From Onchidella celtica (Eukaryota; Mollusca; Gastropoda; Systellommatophora; Onchidiidae), in assembly GCA_963931925.1 (NCBI GenBank), contig OZ007582.1, positions 21,944,224 to 22,008,223 on the forward strand: a DNA stretch of 64,000 nt. The letters are read 5' to 3'. Every line of letters begins with the position of its first letter. The first letter of the stretch is position 1. Below, piece after piece: positions 40,201-44,164 of the stretch. The notes beneath the pieces are model-generated. The model saw nothing but the letters and a program-made list of their open reading frames with translations, did no database searches and was not told where the DNA came from. Both the position numbers and the translations under genes were made by a program.

Positions 40201-41143
40201 TTTTGTTACTACAGTGCTACCACAACTAAAAGTAAAAACATGGACACAGTTTTCCAACTGCGGCCTGAGTTATTATTTCAAAGCAAGCTACTTCAATCGC
40301 CGTCGAGAGTCATGGCTGAACAACGAACACAATTCACATACTTTCCCTGTTGGGCTTTGAAAAATAAGCCATTGTTTCTGTCTCCTTTGAAATGGCTGCT
40401 AGTTGGCGTACACTAACTACACTAACGCCTTGAACGCAGAAGGCTCCAGCTGTTCCATTTTATCGTATCTTTGATCTGCCTAACTACCCGCCATGTCATC
40501 CTGTCTTTGTGCCCTTGGTTTTCTATTGATCTTGAGCATAATATACTATTGATCTTTCGCTGGTTCCGTTAGACCATCTGAATCTGTCTGACTGTCCCTC
40601 TCTCAGTACATATCTAGCAGCATATTTACCTAACTATCTGTCTGTCCGTCTGTGTGTTCGTTCGTCCGTCCGTCCGTCCGCCCGCCCGCACGCCCGTCCG
40701 TCCGTCCATCCATCCATCCGTCCATCCACCCATCCATCTATCTCTCTGTCTATCGTCTGTCTGTCTCAGTCAATATCTATCCTCTCTCCAAATCACACAA
40801 AAGCGCACCTTTTCCCATATGTCCATCCATTTCTATCCATTCTTCTATAGCCCTAACCACCCACCCACCCCCCACATCTCTCCTCCCATCTACCTGTGGT
40901 CTGTGGGGCCGATTCTGTGGTTGTTTCCCCCGCTTCTGGCTGTGAAGCGTCAGTGGTGACCGCACTGTCTTCAGCGGTGTTGCTATTTGAACCTTCCGTG
41001 GTGTTGTCGACATCTGGAGCCGCCACTGTGGTGCTAGTCTCAGTGATTGTGTCGTTTGTGGTGTCACCTTGCGCTCGCACACCAGCGGTGTAGATTAAAA
41101 CAATAGTCACAAATAACAGAAACCCACATCTCTTGAGTTCCAT
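1142..41143 (-). CDS. Mucin-4-like NIDO/AMOP/VWD/EGF/SEA protein, 27 exons, 3' end outside window
   Basis: Split gene read from 41143 down to 1142 and continuing past base 1. The 27 exons total 3835 coding nucleotides (1278 codons plus one base), and every intron has GT-AG ends with matching phase. Order by residue: signal peptide (1-25), Thr/Ser-rich (26-83), EGF (84-121), EGF (122-158), calcium-binding EGF (159-199), NIDO (200-398), AMOP (399-about 530), VWD (about 542-705), post-VWD (706-916), three EGF-type modules (917-1054), SEA-like (1055-1188), two EGF modules (1189-1278). NIDO-AMOP-VWD in this order is the signature of mucin-4 and of invertebrate mucin-like proteins, including ones reported from coral skeleton. 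From that family I infer a large extracellular, probably membrane-anchored, epithelial or matrix glycoprotein. Unlike human MUC4, no long tandem Ser/Thr mucin block is seen here. The terminal exons, with any transmembrane segment, are not in the window. Exon boundaries are by eye and may be off by a base. Confidence 0.87.
2494..2628 (-). CDS. Mucin-like gene exon 26: EGF-like module
   Basis: Phase 1-1, 45 codons: [15 protein letters not shown] then [18 protein letters not shown]. Acceptor CTTCAG. The donor GTTTGT is weak, so the lower boundary is the least certain of the set. Residues 1189-1233. Confidence 0.83.
3316..3560. repeat. Dispersed inverted-repeat element (family E), copy 1
   Basis: Begins GTCACTGCTCTAC and ends with the near complement GTAGAGCCATGAC, giving imperfect terminal inverted repeats. 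The interior matches the reverse complement of 14096-14345 (shared words include CTCATGCTCAGGAATGCAAT). No coding capacity, so MITE-like. It lies in the intron before exon 25. Confidence 0.55.
3740..3983. repeat. Possible TTAA-type MITE
   Basis: Starts TTAACCCTTTCGCTACGACG and ends with an inverted GATTGAAGGGGTTGA. Internal inverted words (TACCTGGTA, GTACGGCA and GTCGTACC) add secondary structure. The ends resemble those at 31069-31222. The relationship to piggyBac-type elements is inference from the TTAA edge. Confidence 0.4.
4399..4598 (-). CDS. Mucin-like gene exon 25: SEA-like module, end, with RTRR site
   Basis: Phase 2 to 1. It opens [16 protein letters not shown] (RTRR at about residues 1128-1131), then [21 protein letters not shown] and [13 protein letters not shown]. 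The basic R-X-R-R motif is furin-like and is followed by the second helix of a SEA-like module. The canonical GSVVV-type autocleavage site is not seen. Donor GTAAGT. Confidence 0.83.
5505..5612 (+). repeat. Dispersed repeat family D, copy 1
   Basis: A stretch around TTTTGACTTTGCTT and CCCCACAGTTTTTCTGT that recurs at 11036-11100, 31755-31860, 37563-37650 and 59396-59510 in either orientation. No coding content; class unknown. The shared core is roughly 70-110 bp. Confidence 0.6.
6101..6177 (-). CDS. Mucin-like gene exon 24: SEA-like module, part 2
   Basis: A short phase 0 to 2 exon: [25 protein letters not shown]. The 'vev..f.p.' strand fits the middle of a SEA fold. Acceptor CACACAG, donor GTAAGT. 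Residues 1097-1121. Confidence 0.8.
6778..6902 (-). CDS. Mucin-like gene exon 23: SEA-like module, part 1
   Basis: Phase 1 to 0. It encodes [14 protein letters not shown] followed by [19 protein letters not shown]. 'l.dp.s..y..la..v...' is the first helix of SEA domains. Residues 1055-1096. Confidence 0.8.
7351..8304 (-). mobile_element. 5'-truncated non-LTR retrotransposon (RTE/endonuclease-RT type), 3' end with C2H2 finger
   Basis: Minus-strand coding remnant. It runs from late RT ([14 protein letters not shown]) through [13 protein letters not shown] and [16 protein letters not shown] to a C-terminal C2H2 finger ([20 protein letters not shown]). A frameshift near the T-run at about 7620 separates the last two parts. 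The 3' end is an (ATT)n tail at about 7348-7366. Flanking 17-bp duplications GTAATTAATGTTATTAT at 7334-7350 and 8305-8321 mark a target-primed insertion. The exact LINE clade is not assigned. Confidence 0.85.
7587..8304 (-). pseudogene. LINE reverse transcriptase C-terminal fragment
   Basis: About 235 residues of endonuclease-RT polyprotein C-terminus without the RT catalytic core. The frame is broken near 7620, after which the zinc-finger end is read in another frame (to 7499). It is a dead fragment in an intron of the mucin-like gene. Confidence 0.85.
9245..9461 (+). mobile_element. SINE-like 3' end
   Basis: AAAGCGCATAGGGC followed by ATACGCTATATAAATGCC and an AT-rich ATTATTATCAT tail. The 'GCGCTATATAAAT + (ATT)n' ending is common to many invertebrate SINEs and LINE-derived tails. 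A GA-rich stretch (9290-9335) lies inside. No clear tRNA head was found. Confidence 0.42.
9594..9940 (+). repeat. 38-bp minisatellite, 9 copies
   Basis: Perfect head-to-tail 38-bp units containing CAGACCTCATGTCATAGATT and ACAGTACTAAGTTT. The AGACCTC word starts at 9601, 9639, 9677, 9715, 9753, 9791, 9829, 9867 and 9905. The only variation seen is C/T in AGAC/TCTC, with T in copies 5, 7 and 8. Confidence 0.95.
10265..10387 (-). CDS. Mucin-like gene exon 22: calcium-binding EGF module
   Basis: Phase 1-1, 41 codons: [12 protein letters not shown] then [16 protein letters not shown]. Acceptor TTTCAG, donor GTAACT. Residues 1014-1054. Confidence 0.9.
10810..10926 (-). CDS. Mucin-like gene exon 21: calcium-binding EGF module
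   Basis: Phase 1-1, 39 codons: [16 protein letters not shown] then [16 protein letters not shown], a textbook cbEGF. Donor GTAAGT. Residues 975-1013. Confidence 0.91.
   Translation of the reverse strand: MWMNARMEMVGANISATTQQEIILVTVEMAMRWMGKCV
11036..11100 (+). repeat. Dispersed repeat family D, copy 2
   Basis: Contains TTTTGACTTTGCTTCAAGC and CCCCACAGTTTTTCTGT, the shared core of family D, in the intron between exons 21 and 20. Confidence 0.6.
11830..12351 (-). repeat. Degenerate repeats carrying copies of the exon 20 donor site
   Basis: The plus-strand words ATGCAATCAACTGACCTTCA (12244), ATGCAATCAAATGACCTT (12289), ATGCAATAAAATGACCTTCA (12135), ATGTGATCAACTGGCCATCA (12191) and weaker versions near 12035 and 11830 all resemble ATGCCATCAACTGACCTGCA (12339). 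The last spans the exon 20 5' splice site. Spacing is irregular, about 45-100 bp. Read on the minus strand, each carries a GGTCAGTTGAT-like potential donor. Confidence 0.68.
12352..12525 (-). CDS. Mucin-like gene exon 20: EGF-like, cysteine-rich module
   Basis: Phase 1-1, 58 codons with ten cysteines ([14 protein letters not shown], then [21 protein letters not shown]). The longer spacing suggests a combined EGF/MUC4-type cysteine module. The donor is GTCAGT, and this donor sequence recurs several times in the following intron (see findings). Residues 917-974. Confidence 0.88.
13745..13951 (-). CDS. Mucin-like gene exon 19: linker with paired cysteines
   Basis: Phase 1-1, 69 codons. [10 protein letters not shown].. 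then [15 protein letters not shown]. The cysteine cluster suggests a lead-in to the next EGF modules; MUC4-like proteins carry an equivalent 'lC.C.n...C' stretch. Acceptor TTTCAG, donor GTATGT. Residues 848-916. Confidence 0.83.
14096..14345. repeat. Dispersed inverted-repeat element (family E), copy 2
   Basis: Inverted copy of 3316-3560, starting ATCACTGCTCTACAG. It shares GCATTCCTGAGCATGAGGAC and AAAAGAAACAGTTTTCTC as reverse complements. No ORF. Confidence 0.55.
14938..15087 (-). CDS. Mucin-like gene exon 18: beta-rich linker
   Basis: Phase 1-1, 50 codons: [20 protein letters not shown] followed by [10 protein letters not shown]. No named domain is recognised. The alternating hydrophobic strands resemble a small Ig- or cadherin-like fold, which is inference. 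Acceptor CTCTAG, donor GTAACA. Residues 798-847. Confidence 0.8.
15438..15515 (+). repeat. TG/CA-rich microsatellite
   Basis: An ACACATGTGTGTGTGTGTGT run followed by mixed TG, CATGCATG and TGTGTGTGCACG words in the intron between exons 17 and 18. Confidence 0.8.
16086..16209 (-). CDS. Mucin-like gene exon 17: post-VWD cysteine segment
   Basis: Phase 0 to 1: [16 protein letters not shown], corresponding to the 'CG.n..ClfD' segment after VWD in MUC4-like proteins, then a polar helical run to EKAL. Donor GTGAGT. Residues 757-797. Confidence 0.85.
17281..17293. repeat. Target-site duplication, left copy
   Basis: TTTATAACATAAT, repeated exactly at 20532-20544, flanks the LINE. It lies directly next to the LINE's 3' (ATG)n tail. 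Confidence 0.93.
17323..20322 (-). CDS. LINE endonuclease-reverse transcriptase, 999 aa, uninterrupted ORF
   Basis: Residues about 34-285 are an AP-type endonuclease: [35 protein letters not shown], and a closing GSDHHMLL. Residues about 500-770 are the reverse transcriptase: [34 protein letters not shown] (motif A), [13 protein letters not shown], and FADDLALL (catalytic box). The thumb/C-terminal part has YGCETWN and [13 protein letters not shown]. The frame is open throughout. Compared with the copy at 45121-45180, six residues directly before motif A are missing (an 18-nt in-frame deletion), so RT may be inactive although the ORF is intact. Confidence 0.92.
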   Translation of the reverse strand: MGEGGASAPVDSMKDNGQSRKDSTGLTAPSSNKSLRIASWNVRSMYEAGKSAQVTMEMRRYRLHILGVSETRWIQSGLKQLNSGEKILYSGREDKKHTEGVAIILSKPAQRSLRGWEPHGRRIILASFTTKNKNINMNIVQIYAPTNEATDEDKDDFYNQLQEIVDTLPRKDVNIIMGDANAKIGQDNTGYEDIMGCNGLGQMNENGERFASFCAFNSYVIGGSVFPHKRIHKATWISPDGVTENQIDHFCITRRFRRSLEDVIVQRGADVGSDHHMLLAKLKLRLKKQGTRAGTKRRKFQVSLLDGDKKEEFQLTLRNRFKPLVDLEETVDLETHWAKVKGVFTSTCQDVLGEKKVEHKEWISQKSLDLIRIRRDLKEQVNASRTRSSRVGNQEEYRASAKEVKKSIKKDKEEFIGMLAEKAEKAATGGHMRILYQTTKTLAGKYGKPEVPVKDYNRKAIFGKEAQEKRWIEHFNSLLNRPPPSNPPDILPARNDLPISCDPPTKAEINDAIKQLNRGKAAGPDQIPPEALKADAAGAAEGLHSLFSRIWIGGKFPKDWKEGHLVKLPKKGDLSNCSNYRGITLLSIPGKVFNRIILKRIQNATDPKLREEQAGFRSNRSTTDQIATLRIIVEQSLEWNSLDYEKAFDSIDRETLWKILRHYGIPEKMVNLIKSMYEGTSCRVVHDGELTDSFDIKTGVRQGCLLSPFLFVLVIDWLMKETTSGGRNGIQWTPWTQLDDLDFADDLALLSHTHDQMQAKTTALNKISESIGLRIHPAKSKVLKIVAPPSAQVRVGDQPLEDVESFCYLGSIIDNKGGTEAEVKARIGKAQAAFTSLSKIWRTKDISLKTKLRIFNSNVKSVLLYGCETWNASQACIKRIQVFINRCLRKLLKIRWTDKVSNEIVWKRTRQSPVREEIGRRRWRWIGHTLRRPGNSITKKVLDWNPQGKRSRGRPRGTWRRARENDVKRSGKTWNNVKRLAHDREGWKVFVGGLYPDPG
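20491..20508 (-). other. Perfect hairpin at LINE 5' end
   Basis: CCCTCTT and AAGAGGG arms (7 bp) flank a 4-nt loop. A second GC stem (CCCG..CGGG) sits next to it within the first ~40 nt of the element. This is possible 5'-end RNA structure; ribozyme identity is not shown. Confidence 0.55.
20532..20544. repeat. Target-site duplication, right copy
   Basis: An exact TTTATAACATAAT copy at the LINE's 5' end. Confidence 0.93.
21199..21350 (-). CDS. Mucin-like gene exon 16: post-VWD segment
   Basis: Phase 1 to 0. The joined codon gives Trp, then [17 protein letters not shown]4-type proteins have the same 'sW.v....slF.Y' segment after VWD. Residues 706-756. A 3.2-kb LINE lies in the next intron. 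Confidence 0.87.
24067..24081 (+). promoter_or_regulatory. Candidate CTCF-type motif
   Basis: CCACTAGGTGGCGCT agrees at every position with the degenerate CTCF core CCASYAGRKGGCRSY. It lies in the GC-richer intron between exons 16 and 15. CTCF is conserved across bilaterians, but one motif match does not show occupancy. Confidence 0.4.
24243..24411 (-). CDS. Mucin-like gene exon 15: VWD domain end
   Basis: Phase 0 to 1. It contains [16 protein letters not shown], the VWD 'GLlGnfnGd.snD' motif, and ends FAESC. Acceptor CTCAG, donor GTAAGC. Residues 650-705. Confidence 0.93.
25178..25333 (-). CDS. Mucin-like gene exon 14: VWD domain, part 3
   Basis: Phase 0-0, 52 codons beginning [14 protein letters not shown] and ending [10 protein letters not shown]. 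It sits between the start and end of the VWD fold, with splice sites CCACAG and GTAAAA. The sequence is family-variable; the call rests on phase and position. Residues 598-649. Confidence 0.78.
25650..25700 (+). repeat. Short dispersed pair, copy 1
   Basis: TTTGGGGTACAAACTTTTA with AGAATTTTCTG is shared with 27717-27770 in the same gene. Class unknown. Confidence 0.5.
25828..25903 (-). CDS. Mucin-like gene exon 13: VWD domain, part 2
   Basis: Phase 2 to 0: [18 protein letters not shown] then FIAYALR, the 'vqgRt......at.f.aia.' section of mucin-type VWD domains. Acceptor ATTACAG, donor GTAAGA. Residues 572-597. Confidence 0.84.
26352..26442 (-). CDS. Mucin-like gene exon 12: VWD domain start
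   Basis: Phase 1 to 2: [13 protein letters not shown] then [14 protein letters not shown]. The GDPH.tTfDg..Y.F.g.GeYvl motif is the VWD opening and includes the calcium-site aspartates. Residues 542-571. Confidence 0.93.
27390..27568 (-). CDS. Mucin-like gene exon 11: AMOP end and linker to VWD
   Basis: Phase 2 to 1. NGVLSK completes 'CCYD..G.L', and [16 protein letters not shown]-type spacing follows as in MUC4 AMOP ends. It then gives [12 protein letters not shown] before the VWD GDPH exon. Residues 482-541. Confidence 0.87.
27717..27770 (+). repeat. Short dispersed pair, copy 2
   Basis: TTTTGGGGTACAAACTTTTA and AAAATTTTCTGG match 25650-25700. Confidence 0.5.
27934..28078. repeat. Possible ~145-bp MITE
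   Basis: Ends AACCCTTCACTG and CAGTGAACGGTT form a 12-bp inverted repeat with one mismatch. No ORF. Located just outside exon 10. Confidence 0.45.
28121..28215 (-). CDS. Mucin-like gene exon 10: AMOP domain, middle
   Basis: Phase 0 to 2: [17 protein letters not shown] through QSCCYDT. The CY, then 'q.CCYd' pattern is the invariant second half of AMOP. Acceptor TTTCAG, donor GTGAGT. Residues 451-481. Confidence 0.87.
28395..28890 (+). mobile_element. tRNA-derived SINE
   Basis: The head carries a B-box/T-arm: GGTTTGATTCC at about 28447, inside a CCGGG TTTGATT CCCGG stem-loop. An A-box-like stretch lies upstream (GAGGCAAGGTGTTTGCATCA). The tail is GTGCACTGTATAAATGTGCA followed by an (ATT)n-like run. 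Total ~490 bp. Pol III head plus a LINE-like 3' end is standard SINE architecture. Confidence 0.68.
29243..29776. mobile_element. MITE family A, copy 1 (534 bp, ~37-bp TIRs, TA edges)
   Basis: The left end TGTGAGTGTGCATGGGAAAA is mirrored exactly at the right end, and the inverted match runs about 37 bp to AAGTCGGCA. Each end is flanked by TA, as for Tc1/mariner-type insertions. The interior contains a diverged internal duplication (ACTTGGC..GTTACAGGGTAAA..GCAGTGAACACTACTCAC occurs twice, ~150 bp apart). No transposase. Confidence 0.85.
29908..30062 (-). CDS. Mucin-like gene exon 9: AMOP domain, first half
   Basis: Phase 1 to 0. It encodes [14 protein letters not shown], a cysteine in SSYSCVNA, and then [10 protein letters not shown]. 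The C-P-C pair with preceding prolines is the core motif of AMOP (adhesion-associated domain in MUC4 and other proteins). Residues 399-450. Confidence 0.85.
30095..30470 (+). repeat. Degenerate ~60-bp tandem repeat
   Basis: ATGAACTGTGAAC-like words recur near 30188, 30247, 30303, 30355 and 30419, together with TTTGCA(A)CACAG and CATCAACCAAAA. The array abuts exon 9. Confidence 0.72.
30832..30994 (-). CDS. Mucin-like gene exon 8: NIDO domain, end
   Basis: Phase 0 to 1: [23 protein letters not shown], the 'nsFQ.vL.tDg..sy.i..Y' strand pair that closes NIDO domains. It continues to [12 protein letters not shown]. The donor GTCAGT is slightly weak but keeps the phase. Residues 345-398. Confidence 0.86.
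31069..31222. repeat. Short MITE with TTAA-like edge
   Basis: Left end TTAGCTCTTTCCCTACG and right end CGTAGGGAAAGAGTTAA form a ~16-bp inverted repeat. The terminal TTAA/TTAG suggests a piggyBac-type derivative, which is inference. Confidence 0.6.
31471..31623 (-). CDS. Mucin-like gene exon 7: NIDO domain, part 3
   Basis: Phase 0-0, 51 codons. It holds a helix-like stretch, [13 protein letters not shown], then [14 protein letters not shown], matching the 'a.itW.nv' strand of NIDO. Acceptor CAACAG, donor GTAGGT. Residues 294-344. Confidence 0.86.
31755..31860 (-). repeat. Dispersed repeat family D, copy 3
   Basis: Reverse-oriented family D core: AAACCACAGAAAATCTGTGG then GAAGCAAAGTCAAAATGTGG and AAAAAGAAAAAG. 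It lies just outside exon 7. Confidence 0.6.
33241..33396 (-). CDS. Mucin-like gene exon 6: NIDO domain, part 2
   Basis: Phase 0-0, 52 codons: [12 protein letters not shown] followed by [12 protein letters not shown]. This is the NIDO core in which 'NGyvsfg' is followed by 'iapfwsDid'. Acceptor CCGCAG, donor GTAGGA. Residues 242-293. Confidence 0.87.
33753..33930. mobile_element. hAT-like MITE family B, copy 1
   Basis: Begins CAGTGGCAGATTTAC and ends GTAGGTCCGCCA. The interior words GGGCCCCTAACCCC and TTGTTGCTGGTTGCGAAG are shared with 35452-35631 (inverted) and 60765-60945. Confidence 0.72.
34490..34614 (-). CDS. Mucin-like gene exon 5: NIDO domain, part 1
   Basis: Phase 1 to 0. It encodes [10 protein letters not shown] through [14 protein letters not shown], matching the start of NIDO (nidogen-like) domains, where a conserved 'ip..F.f....y..iyV' strand leads into GY.sfg in the next exon. 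Donor GTAAGT. Residues 200-241. Confidence 0.83.
35452..35631. mobile_element. hAT-like MITE family B, copy 2
   Basis: The 180-bp element starts CAGTGGCGGACCTAC and ends GTAGATCCGCCACTG, a 15-bp inverted repeat. Candidate 8-bp flanking duplications are ATAATCGC and ATAACTGC (6 of 8 match). The length and 8-bp duplication fit hAT-type transposition. Confidence 0.75.
35840..36230 (+). pseudogene. LINE 3' fragment with internal 23-bp triplication
   Basis: Read in shifting frames, it gives [19 protein letters not shown], a [14 protein letters not shown] stretch and [14 protein letters not shown]. These are the C-terminal signature of endonuclease-RT LINEs (WaGHv.r..dnRW.k; RGRP..RW.dd). The GACGACCAGGAAGAAGATGG unit is repeated three times at 36025, 36048 and 36071, shifting the frame each time. 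Confidence 0.72.
36419..36541 (-). CDS. Mucin-like gene exon 4: calcium-binding EGF module
   Basis: Phase 1-1, 41 codons. It opens with DIDEC, the calcium-binding EGF signature, followed by a regular cysteine pattern ending GKCE. The donor is GTAAGC. Residues 159-199, immediately before the NIDO domain. Confidence 0.9.
37563..37650 (+). repeat. Dispersed repeat family D, copy 4
   Basis: GCGAAGCCTTGTG, CATATTTTGACTTTGCTTCA and CCCACAGTTTTTAC match family D. Confidence 0.58.
38608..38718 (-). CDS. Mucin-like gene exon 3: EGF-like module 2
   Basis: Phase 1-1, 37 codons, with six cysteines ([12 protein letters not shown], then [13 protein letters not shown]). The acceptor is TTTACAG and the donor GTAGGT. 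Residues 122-158. Confidence 0.88.
38937..39472. mobile_element. MITE family A, copy 2
   Basis: Same ends (TGTGAGTGTGCATG at left, complement at right) and the same interior as 29243-29776, including the duplicated GCAGTGAACACTACTCAC word. The terminal repeats have decayed and the flanking TA is not clean. It sits inside a short tandem repeat of GTTGACACTT words. Confidence 0.83.
39478..39625 (+). repeat. Short tandem repeat of GTTGACACTT words
   Basis: Diverged ~17-20-bp units (GTTGACACTTTGGTAAAG and variants). The same word precedes the adjacent MITE (38925-38936), so the MITE likely inserted in this repeat. Confidence 0.6.
39818..39931 (-). CDS. Mucin-like gene exon 2: EGF-like module 1
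   Basis: A phase 1-1 exon of 38 codons holding a complete EGF-like domain with six cysteines ([14 protein letters not shown] through TGPTC). The acceptor is GACAG and the donor GTAAGT. Residues 84-121. Symmetrical phase-1 EGF exons are classic shuffling units. Confidence 0.88.
40622..40770 (+). repeat. (CCGT)n/(CCAT)n/(TCTG)n microsatellite cluster
   Basis: Compound tetranucleotide tract in intron 1: TCTGTCTGTCCGTCTG, CGTCCGTCCGTCCG, CCCGCCCGC, CATCCATCCATCC and CTGTCTGTCTC. A smaller (TCTG)n occurs at 39657-39692. Confidence 0.93.
40894..41143 (-). CDS. Mucin-like gene exon 1: signal peptide and Thr/Ser-rich N-terminus
   Basis: The ATG lies in a good initiation context (A at -3, G at +4). 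The first ~25 residues are a basic start, a hydrophobic core ([14 protein letters not shown]) and a small-residue site VRA, typical of a secretory signal with cleavage before QGDTT. About 58 residues rich in Thr, Ser, Asp and Glu follow (residues 26-83), a likely O-glycosylated stalk. The exon ends in phase 1 at GTAGAT. The 5' UTR extent is unknown. Confidence 0.82.
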
Positions 41144-41359
41144 GATGGTCCTTGCTCTATCAAGTACACAATGCTAGTCTGGGTCAAACTTTTTCCAGTC
41201 CGTTAGTTTACCGAGTATCAGGGCAGTCTACTCGATCATGGCAATCTTCGCAGTTGAAACACTGGATAATATGTATATTTGAATTTTATGCTTTTATGCT
41301 TTGTTCTTTAAAACAATAGCCTCTTGTGGATCAATTTTTACTTGATTTCGATAGTCTGT

Positions 41360-41720
41360 TGAATTGGCAATAGATCCCGGATCTGAAATAAACAAATGGT
41401 GAAGTTATCAATGAACAACCCGGATCTGAAATACACAAGTGTTCTAAGTTAACAATGAAAGGGTCTTGAGACTCAAGATCTGAAATGTGCAAATGTTCTA
41501 AGTTGGCAATAGATCCCGGATCTGAAATAAACAAATGGTGAAGTTATCAATGAACAACCCGGATCTGAAATACACAAGTGTTCTAAGTTAACAATGAAAG
41601 GGTCTTGAGACTCAAGATCTGAAAAATACAAATGTTCTGAGCTAAGAATGAAAAATTCATGAGACTCAAGATCTGAAATGCATAGATGTTTGAAGACAAC
41701 GCCAGATCTTGAGACCTCGG
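41360..41720 (+). repeat. Higher-order tandem repeat (139-bp unit of three ~46-bp monomers)
   Basis: Each monomer contains GATCTGAAAT and (A)ACAAATG or CACAAGTG words. The three-monomer block starting TTGGCAATAGATCCCGGATC recurs 139 bp later almost unchanged, then decays toward 41760. It lies ~220 bp upstream of the mucin-like gene's ATG. Confidence 0.85.
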
Positions 41721-42187
41721 ATCTGAAATGTACTAATGTTTGAAGTTAACAATGGAAATGTCCAAAGGCTCAGAAATGTACCAATACCTGAATTAACAAC
41801 CAACAATTAACAACTATAAAATCCATGAAATTCAGGTCTTGAAATGCGACACTGACTGAGCTTAAGAACTACTGCATAATTCTATTCTGTGATTTCGGTA
41901 ATTGAAATGTTCTAATTATTAAAATTCTATAACAACCGGGACTGTTTAAACGACAACAAAGGACGATGGTAGTGTTTGGTATGTTACCGGTAGGACCTGC
42001 GATCCCAAGCTATCATCAAACGGTACCCAAAAAGAAGTCAACAATCACCAATTTGCCAAGAACAATACCAGCTTGTGACATCAATGGCCATAGTTTGACA
42101 ACAGCCAGTTCCATCTATGTAAACTTCCTGTCTTCCCTCTTATAATTATCCTGATTTGAGGGGCTCAAACATTAATACTAAAGGCAT

Positions 42188-42355
42188 GTTTTCACACGTA
42201 TGGAAACGGAAACGGCAGCGAAAGCGTCAAAAATCCATCAAGTATTCAAAAGAAAGAGTATGCCCATGCACATGTAAACATTCTTTCTGTTTAACTGCTT
42301 GAAGAGATTTTGACGTTTCCGTCGCCGTTGCCTTTTCCGTACACACAAAAACCCT
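42188..42355. repeat. MITE family C, diverged copy
   Basis: Left TTCACACGTATGGAAACGGA and right CCTTTTCCGTACACACAAAA face each other as an imperfect inverted repeat. AAAAATCCATCAAG and AAAGAAAGA are shared with the copy at 43395-43537. Confidence 0.7.
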
Positions 42356-43394
42356 TCAAGTAGTGAAATACATCTATCTATTGGCTATCTGTGCACCAAT
42401 CGAGCTCAAATTTTGCATACAAATTTCTTTTGGTCTGAAGTTGATTCCTTGCTACACTCATTGCTGAACACTCTCCGTAAGTATTTTTTTGAACTACGCA
42501 AATTTGCATTTGTTCCAAATAAATACCATCCGGGCGTGAGTTTTTATGTGGCATGGCGTCACTGAATTTGCGGTCCACCGTGCGATCTCAACGTCCGGTT
42601 CCCCAAATTTGAAACCGTGCTTCCGAGTCCATCCATAACATTCGTGGTTCTTGCTGCACTTTGCTGTGCCAACGGTCAAGTAATGCTCCCTCCATTGCAG
42701 CCACCCCCAGACCTACTCACAACACTTTTCACTCCCCCCCCCCCCCGCGAATTTCGCGGGTTCAATACTTGTCCAATATAAAGAATATTACTCAATACCA
42801 TCACTACTGCTTTCTTACTGAACTTTATTCAAATTCCAGTTACATGTAGGCTACTGTAGTTTGTTACGTTTCCAGAAATGATCTGATCTCAGTTTTTTAA
42901 CTTCACTACGTCATGATCAAAACTACGGAAGTTCTCCGTCGTTCGTAAAATTCCCCACGATTCATTGGATAATGACAGAATATTAATTTATGGTCGTCTT
43001 TGTCCATGTGTTAAAATGTGTCATTTCGTCGGCTCAGCACACACAAAAAAAAAAAAAGTGATTGCTCTGCATTGTCACTGAACCTACGATTTTTATTCCG
43101 AACAAAAGGTGATTGACCGCAGCCAGAATTGAAGGCCAATGTACTAGTACGCCACAAAAGGTGGATTTTGCTTTGCTCCAACTAAAGATGTCACCTGTAG
43201 CATTCCGATAAGGTCTATGTAACTCAATAAATCCCTGTGAAGATGATCTTCATGCGTTGAGCAGGACATACTCAAAGATAGCACAGATAACACTAAGGTC
43301 GGTGTGGCTTACTTCAGCGCCGTATTCGATACTGCTTTGTGCCACACATGGGAGAAAGGAGATGGGGAAGAGGTGGACTGAAACCAATGGACTT

Positions 43395-43537
43395 AAACTG
43401 GGTTTCCATGTGTACGGAAACGGAAACGGATGGGACAAAAATCCATCAAGCACTAAAAAGAAAGAATGTTTGACTGTTCCCATGTGTACGGAAATGGCAT
43501 TTTCGTTGCCGTTTCCGTACACATGGAAACCCAGCTT
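43395..43537. mobile_element. MITE family C, well-preserved copy
   Basis: A ~143-bp element with ~33-bp inverted ends: CTGGGTTTCCATGTGTACGG at left, and the exact complement of that word at right. The interior is a short AT-rich loop (CAAAAATCCATCAAG). No coding content. Confidence 0.85.
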
Positions 43538-44164
43538 TAGGACTATCTTCGGTTTCGTTTCGAGTTCGGCAATTTTGCCGAATGACGTCAGTCTTGTCTT
43601 GATGAAAACCCGAAAAGAAAACGTCCACAGCGCCTTTTGGAGAACAATGGTGCTTCCGCTTTTGCCTTGTTTTGTTTTTCACCGAGAGAAACGAAACCGA
43701 AGACACTGAGTTTGGGCTCCACGGAATCTCCCCTCGCTAAGTCACGCGAAAGCGGAGCCGTCTCAACGCACGGGCAGCCTGGGCAGTTGCCGATGGGGGC
43801 CCATGGCTTCTGGGGGGGGGGGGCACACATGCAAATTTATATTGATTTTTGAAACGGGGAAGGAAATCCCGAGCATTACAAAAGAATCTGCCCAGAAGCT
43901 CATAATGGCGTTAAGGCGGTCCTGTGTGAAAGCAAAGATACTAGAAACGATAACATGAGACACTCCCTTCTTCGCACCTCTAAAAAAAACGTGCACACAT
44001 TTTACGCGCTGATCGAGAGCGGGGGCCCATGGCCCACAGCATGAAAAACTGCTTGATATAATAAATTAATGTTGCTGATTTATTACAATGCTACTGCGAC
44101 TGAAAAAAAGAAAGAAAAAATAGCCAGTTTTCCCACAACGATTGAAGTTAAATTTACAAAATAA

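Noticed and set aside
40652-40959. ORFs through the CCGT/CCAT microsatellite
   Set aside because: Arg/Pro/Ser repeats from simple sequence in intron 1; not protein-like.
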